Origin: Paenibacillus sp. J31TS4
Lineage (GTDB): Bacteria > Bacillota > Bacilli > Paenibacillales > NBRC-103111
NCBI RefSeq assembly: GCF_018403265.1
Contig: NZ_BOSI01000004.1
Span: 186,001-250,000 of the forward strand
Direction of reading: 5' to 3'
DNA length: 64,000 nucleotides
The translations under genes and the position numbers were made by a program. The stretch's first letter is position 1; each line of letters begins with the position of its first letter. Positions 60,741 to 64,000 of this stretch are shown piece by piece. The notes beneath the pieces are model-generated. The model worked only from the letters and a program-made list of their open reading frames with translations, searched no databases and was not told the DNA's origin.

Positions 60741-61910
60741 TCATGAATGGTCGTGAATCCGGTGAAGCAGCAGGCCGAGCTGGATGCGGACCGCCTGCTG
60801 AAATTCCTTGGGGTCTCCGCCGATCAGGCTCTCCACCCGATCCAGCCGGTAGAGCAGGGTATTCCGGTGGACCCCCATCATCCGGGCCGCCAGGCTGACG
60901 TTCATGTTGCTGTTATAGAATGCCTGCAGCGAGTCGAGCAGCTGGGGATGGTCCACCAGCTCCCCAAGCACCCGGGTGATGAGCCGCCGGGCGGACGGCT
61001 CCGCCACCTCCGAGAGAATCAGCTCGACCGACGCGTCCTCCACATGAAGCACTGAACCGTCCTCCACCTGCCTCCGGGCAATGTCCAGCACCTGGAGCGC
61101 CTCGCGGTAGGCGCTCGGCAGCTCACAGATCTCCTCGCAGCTCCTCCCGATCGAGACGGATGCCTTGGTGCCGAACCATTCCTGGAGCAGCTCCCGGATC
61201 CGCCTGCCTGCCGCGAGCAGTTCCTCGTGCGCCTGCCGGTCGGTCTTGAACACCGACGCGTCGGGCATGACGATCCACCGGCCGCGCCCGAGCTGGGCGA
61301 TCAGCGTCTCATCCGGCTGCCGGAACAGCGAGGCGATCGTCTTGAAGCGAAACGAATAGTCGCGCGCATCCTCCCCTGCTTCGATCTGCAGCAGCAGAAG
61401 CGCCCGGGGCAGCGTCAGGTCGATGTCCAGAAGCTCGCCGCGGGCATAGAGGCTCTCGCGGGCCGTCTGCTCGGAAGGGGTCAGCAGCTCCGAAGGAGTC
61501 AGCAGCTCTTGCACGAGATAGGTCCGGGACCTCTCTTTGAGCTCAACCTGCTCCGACAGGTAGGACTGCTGCAGCAGCAGCTCGGTCATCATCTTGACTG
61601 CCCGCCCGAACGGCACCACCTCGGCCTCCCGCCCCGAGATGCCGATGACGCCGACGATCTCGGAGTGGAACAGAATAGGCATGTTGATGCCCGGCCTCGT
61701 GCCCGCCCAATGTTCGGCTGTCTCCTCCGAGAAGGTGAGCTCCTCCCCGCGCCGGATCACCTCGAGCGCCCCTTCATGGAGCGTCCCGATCCGGTCCGGG
61801 TCGCTGGAGCTGATGATGATGCCGTCCTTCCCGATCACGTTCATATTCAGCTGGGTCAGTTCCTTCGTTTTCCGGACAATCGTGTCGGCGATTTTTCTCG
61901 TTACCTGCAT
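60741..61910 (-). CDS. cdaR: CdaR-family sugar diacid / carbohydrate acid regulator
   Basis: A 389-residue regulator: the N-terminal sugar-diacid recognition domain (residues about 3-135, TQLNMNVIGKDGIIISSSDP, RPGINMPILFHSEIVGVIGI), a middle GGDEF-like domain and a C-terminal PucR-type HTH (NMNVSLAARMMGVHRNTLLY). A short duplicated stretch ELLTPS ELLTPS (about residues 136-147) is an in-frame repeat. CdaR proteins activate genes for glucarate, galactarate and glycerate use; the glycerate kinase gene downstream is the evident target. Confidence 0.93.
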   Translation of the reverse strand: MQVTRKIADTIVRKTKELTQLNMNVIGKDGIIISSSDPDRIGTLHEGALEVIRRGEELTFSEETAEHWAGTRPGINMPILFHSEIVGVIGISGREAEVVPFGRAVKMMTELLLQQSYLSEQVELKERSRTYLVQELLTPSELLTPSEQTARESLYARGELLDIDLTLPRALLLLQIEAGEDARDYSFRFKTIASLFRQPDETLIAQLGRGRWIVMPDASVFKTDRQAHEELLAAGRRIRELLQEWFGTKASVSIGRSCEEICELPSAYREALQVLDIARRQVEDGSVLHVEDASVELILSEVAEPSARRLITRVLGELVDHPQLLDSLQAFYNSNMNVSLAARMMGVHRNTLLYRLDRVESLIGGDPKEFQQAVRIQLGLLLHRIHDHS

Positions 61911-62015
61911 GTCCCCGCCTCCGCACCCGCTGCCAGTCTATGTGTATGCGGCATAGTATGCACGCCGGCCGGTCACCCCGAGAGGCGCCTCGCCAGCCAT
62001 CTCTCCTCCCATGGA

Positions 62016-62043
62016 ACAAAAAAACCAACCTGCGTTGGTTTTT
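62016..62043. terminator. Bidirectional-looking terminator after greA
   Basis: AAAAACCAAC/GTTGGTTTTT, perfect with a CTGC loop. On the minus strand it lies 130 bp after greA. Confidence 0.8.
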
Positions 62044-62176
62044 ACGCCGGGCTTTCCCCTCCCAATCGGGTCCTTGCTAACGGCTGCGTATCCGCTGCTG
62101 GAGGCGTCGGCCCATCCGGGAGCACTTCCTAAAGGCTCCCCGCGATCCTTGCGGGCCTTGCCGGCCCTTGCTCGCC

Positions 62177-62653
62177 CTAGCCGATCTTGATGTCGAGCAG
62201 CTCGTACTTAATGACGCCCATCGGCGCATCTACCTCGACTGTGTCGCCGACAGCCTTGCCGAGCAGCGCTTTGCCGAGCGGGCTCTCGTACGAGATTTTG
62301 TCCTCCATCACGTCGGCCTCCGCCGGCCCGACGATCTTGTACTGGATCTTCTCCGCGACTTCCAGGTCGTTCAGCACGACGGTGGCGCCTACCTGAACGG
62401 TAGAGGCGTCAGCAGTGTCTGCGATGCGGGCGGTCCGGAGCATCTTTTCCAGCGTCGCGATGCGGCCTTCCATGAACCCCTGCTCGTCCTTCGCCGAGTG
62501 GTACTCGCTGTTTTCCTTCAGATCGCCGTAGCTGATCGCCGTCTTGATCCGGCTGGCCAGCTCCTTGCGCTTGACCGTCTTGAGCTCCTCGAGCTCCGCC
62601 TCCAGCTTGGCGTAGCCTTCCCGGGTTAAAATGACTGCATTTTCGTTCGTCAT
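62177..62653 (-). CDS. greA: Transcription elongation factor GreA
   Basis: A 158-residue GreA: an N-terminal coiled coil (ILTREGYAKLEAELEELKTV, GDLKENSEYHSAKDEQGFME with the acidic tip residues) and a C-terminal FKBP-like domain (VVLNDLEVAEKIQYKIVGPA, SPLGKALLGKAVGDTVEV). It rescues stalled RNA polymerase by stimulating RNA cleavage. The start at 62653 is chosen for GGAGAGAG; a longer frame is not needed. It is followed by its own terminator. Confidence 0.97.
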   Translation of the reverse strand: MTNENAVILTREGYAKLEAELEELKTVKRKELASRIKTAISYGDLKENSEYHSAKDEQGFMEGRIATLEKMLRTARIADTADASTVQVGATVVLNDLEVAEKIQYKIVGPAEADVMEDKISYESPLGKALLGKAVGDTVEVDAPMGVIKYELLDIKIG

Positions 62654-62741
62654 AAGGCACTCTCTCCTGTATCCATATAAATTCAAGCTTTGCCCTGGAT
62701 GGTAGGGCACGGCTTGTGGATCTGCTTGATTTGACTTGTTT

Positions 62742-62789
62742 GGTTCTGCTTGCTTTGATTCGTTGGGTTCTGCTTGCTTTGATTCGTTG
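62742..62789. repeat. Two exact 24-bp tandem repeats with degenerate flanking copies, upstream of greA
   Basis: GGTTCTGCTTGCTTTGATTC plus GTTG is repeated exactly at 62742-62765 and 62766-62789. Degenerate relatives (TTCTGCTTGxTTT) continue to about 62860 and before 62742. No gene is supported in 62654-63069 on either strand. On the minus strand the array lies some 90 bp before greA. Confidence 0.8.
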
Positions 62790-63069
62790 GGTTCTGCTTG
62801 TTTTGTCTGATTCTGCTTGCTTTAGTCCTGCTTCGCTTGTTATGTCGGGTTCTGCATGATTTGTTTGGCTCGACTCCGTATGGCTGCTCACTTGTTTTAT
62901 TTCGCCGCCCGTGATGGCATTCCCTGCTAGCCTTCCCACTTCCGCTTCCTGCCTATACCCGCCCCCGCCCTTCCCACATGTCCGTCTCCGCTGCTTCGTT
63001 GCGTTCTTTCCGCTAAACTTATACACTAAACGGGAACCCAGACAGGCATTCTACTACAATATAGGTGTG

Positions 63070-63783
63070 ATGACATTGCGGATTAACAAATACATCAGCG
63101 AATCGGGCATGACGTCCCGGCGGGAGGCCGACAAATGGATCACGAGCGGCCGGGTCACCATTAACGGCAAGGTAGCGGAGCTCGGAAGCCAGGTCGAGCC
63201 GGGGGACGACGTGCGCGTGGATGGCCGCCGGATCAAGCAGGAGGAGGAGCTCGTCTACCTCGCGCTTAACAAGCCCGTCGGCATTACGAGTACGACGGAA
63301 CGCCGGGTAAAGGGCAATATCGTCGATTTCGTGAACCATCCGCTGCGGATATTCCACGTCGGCCGGCTGGACAAAGATTCCGAGGGGCTCATCCTGCTCA
63401 CCAACGACGGCGATATCGTCAATGAGATCCTCCGTGCCGAGAACAAGCACGAGAAGGAATACATCGTCACGGTGGACAAGCCCATCACGCCCTGGTTTCT
63501 GAGCCGGATGGCAGAAGGGGTAGAGATTCTGGACACCGTTACGCTGCCATGCAAGGTGACTCAAATGGACAAGCACGTGTTCCGGATTATCCTCACCCAG
63601 GGATTGAACCGCCAAATCCGCCGGATGTGCTCGGCGCTCGGCTACGAGGTGCGCCGGCTGCAGCGCATCCGGATCATGAACATTCACTTGAAAGGGCTGC
63701 CGGTCGGCCGCTGGCGCGACCTGACCGAGCAGGAAAAGAACCAGCTGTTTCGCGATCTGAATTACCGGCCGAAACAGCACTGA
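63070..63783 (+). CDS. rluF: 23S rRNA pseudouridine(2604) synthase RluF-type
   Basis: A 237-residue pseudouridine synthase: an N-terminal S4 RNA-binding domain ([20 protein letters not shown]), then the RsuA/RluB-type catalytic domain with the Asp in [18 protein letters not shown], and [17 protein letters not shown]. It converts a uridine of 23S rRNA (position 2604 in E. coli). The start at 63070 (MTLRIN) is used since upstream codons are proline-rich and unconserved; the ribosome site AGGTG is close to the ATG. Confidence 0.93.
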   Translation: MTLRINKYISESGMTSRREADKWITSGRVTINGKVAELGSQVEPGDDVRVDGRRIKQEEELVYLALNKPVGITSTTERRVKGNIVDFVNHPLRIFHVGRLDKDSEGLILLTNDGDIVNEILRAENKHEKEYIVTVDKPITPWFLSRMAEGVEILDTVTLPCKVTQMDKHVFRIILTQGLNRQIRRMCSALGYEVRRLQRIRIMNIHLKGLPVGRWRDLTEQEKNQLFRDLNYRPKQH

Positions 63784-63815
63784 CGGTTCCGAGCGGCCAT
63801 CGGCCGCCGACTGCC

Positions 63816-63850
63816 AAACAAGGGTATCCGGACACCGGATACCCTTGTTT
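63816..63850. terminator. Bidirectional terminator between rluF and rlmN
   Basis: AAACAAGGGTATCCGG/CCGGATACCCTTGTTT, a perfect 16-bp stem with an ACA loop. Confidence 0.9.
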
Positions 63851-63898
63851 GCGTGCATGTGAGGCTCGGCAGGACGATGTAAGCAGGCCGGCTGCCCG

Positions 63899-64000
63899 CT
63901 ATTGCGCCGCTTTCGCCCGGCCGTTCTCTCCCGCCCGCTTGATCTGCTTGCTGCGAAGCTGTCCGCAGGCTGCGTCGATATCGGTGCCGTGCTCCATCCG
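63899..64000 (-). CDS. rlmN: RlmN-type 23S rRNA (adenine2503-C2)-methyltransferase (partial, C-terminal end)
   Basis: Read on the minus strand from the right edge: [20 protein letters not shown], then [13 protein letters not shown] and a TAG at 63899-63901. The GTDIxAACGQLR ending is characteristic of RlmN, including the Cys of the mechanism. The rest of the gene lies beyond the window. It methylates A2503 of 23S rRNA and A37 of some tRNAs by a radical SAM mechanism. Confidence 0.9.
   Translation of the reverse strand, partial: RMEHGTDIDAACGQLRSKQIKRAGENGRAKAAQ

Overview
The window reads as a chromosomal segment of a GC-rich, spore-forming member of the Bacillota, most likely Paenibacillaceae (Paenibacillus or a close relative). 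The evidence is a GerA-type germinant receptor operon, three promoters that fit the Bacillus SigB consensus (CsbD, a YflT/YsnF-type stress protein, a KatE-type catalase), the acetylase branch of diaminopimelate synthesis (patA, dapL, dapH), a Des-type desaturase and many Bacillus-like orthologues (YfiRS-like pair, YjlB-like cupin, AguAB, PepT, GreA, RluF, RlmN). No rRNA, tRNA, CRISPR array, intact transposase or phage module was found. It looks like ordinary chromosome with small accessory patches.

Layout. 1-8.6 kb: a MoxR ATPase (runs off the left edge) with a DUF6530-like partner, a YceI protein, a heterodimeric ABC exporter, and a UbiB-like kinase with a phasin-like coiled-coil protein, all on the minus strand. 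8.7-22.8 kb: stress and metabolic genes (SDR, LytTR regulator, succinate/acetate CoA-transferase, CsbD, cupin, glutathione peroxidase, TetR/MFS pair, agmatine to putrescine pair, SigB-type stress protein, a tiny Cys-rich protein behind an Fnr-like box). 23-27.6 kb: patA convergent with dapL and dapH, then an AHSA1/ArsR pair with a clear operator. 27.9-31 kb: a hybrid sensor kinase with two kinase modules. 31.2-35.4 kb: ger operon (A, C, small D, B) whose A gene carries an in-frame TGA. 35.5-47.1 kb: oxidoreductases, an ArsR-type repressor, PepT, HIT and LysR proteins, Des desaturase, a large catalase, DinB. 47.3-53.3 kb: UDG-like protein, a decayed kinase remnant, amidoligase, PdxH, and an accessory patch whose codon use looks less GC-rich, with a double-HTH MerR, an unknown 164-residue protein, a streptogramin B lyase and a DoxX-like protein. 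53.4-58 kb: an ATPase, two related permeases and a two-component system in LanFEG/Bcr style. 58.3-64 kb: ATL protein, MazG-like, glycerate kinase with CdaR, GreA, RluF and the 3' end of rlmN.

Functional links. SigB appears to join CsbD, the YflT/YsnF protein and KatE. AguA and AguB turn agmatine into putrescine. PatA, DapL and DapH are the acetylated intermediates branch of lysine and peptidoglycan precursor synthesis. CdaR probably controls the divergently placed glycerate kinase gene, read on the same strand. Several local regulators sit next to convincing inverted-repeat operators. The least ordinary items are the 78-codon AT-rich membrane protein with an apparent ATT start, the five exact octamers at the start of the DUF6530/MoxR transcript, the interrupted gerA, the Fnr-like site at -41.5 before a 57-residue Cys-rich protein, and the MerR/unknown/Vgb patch.
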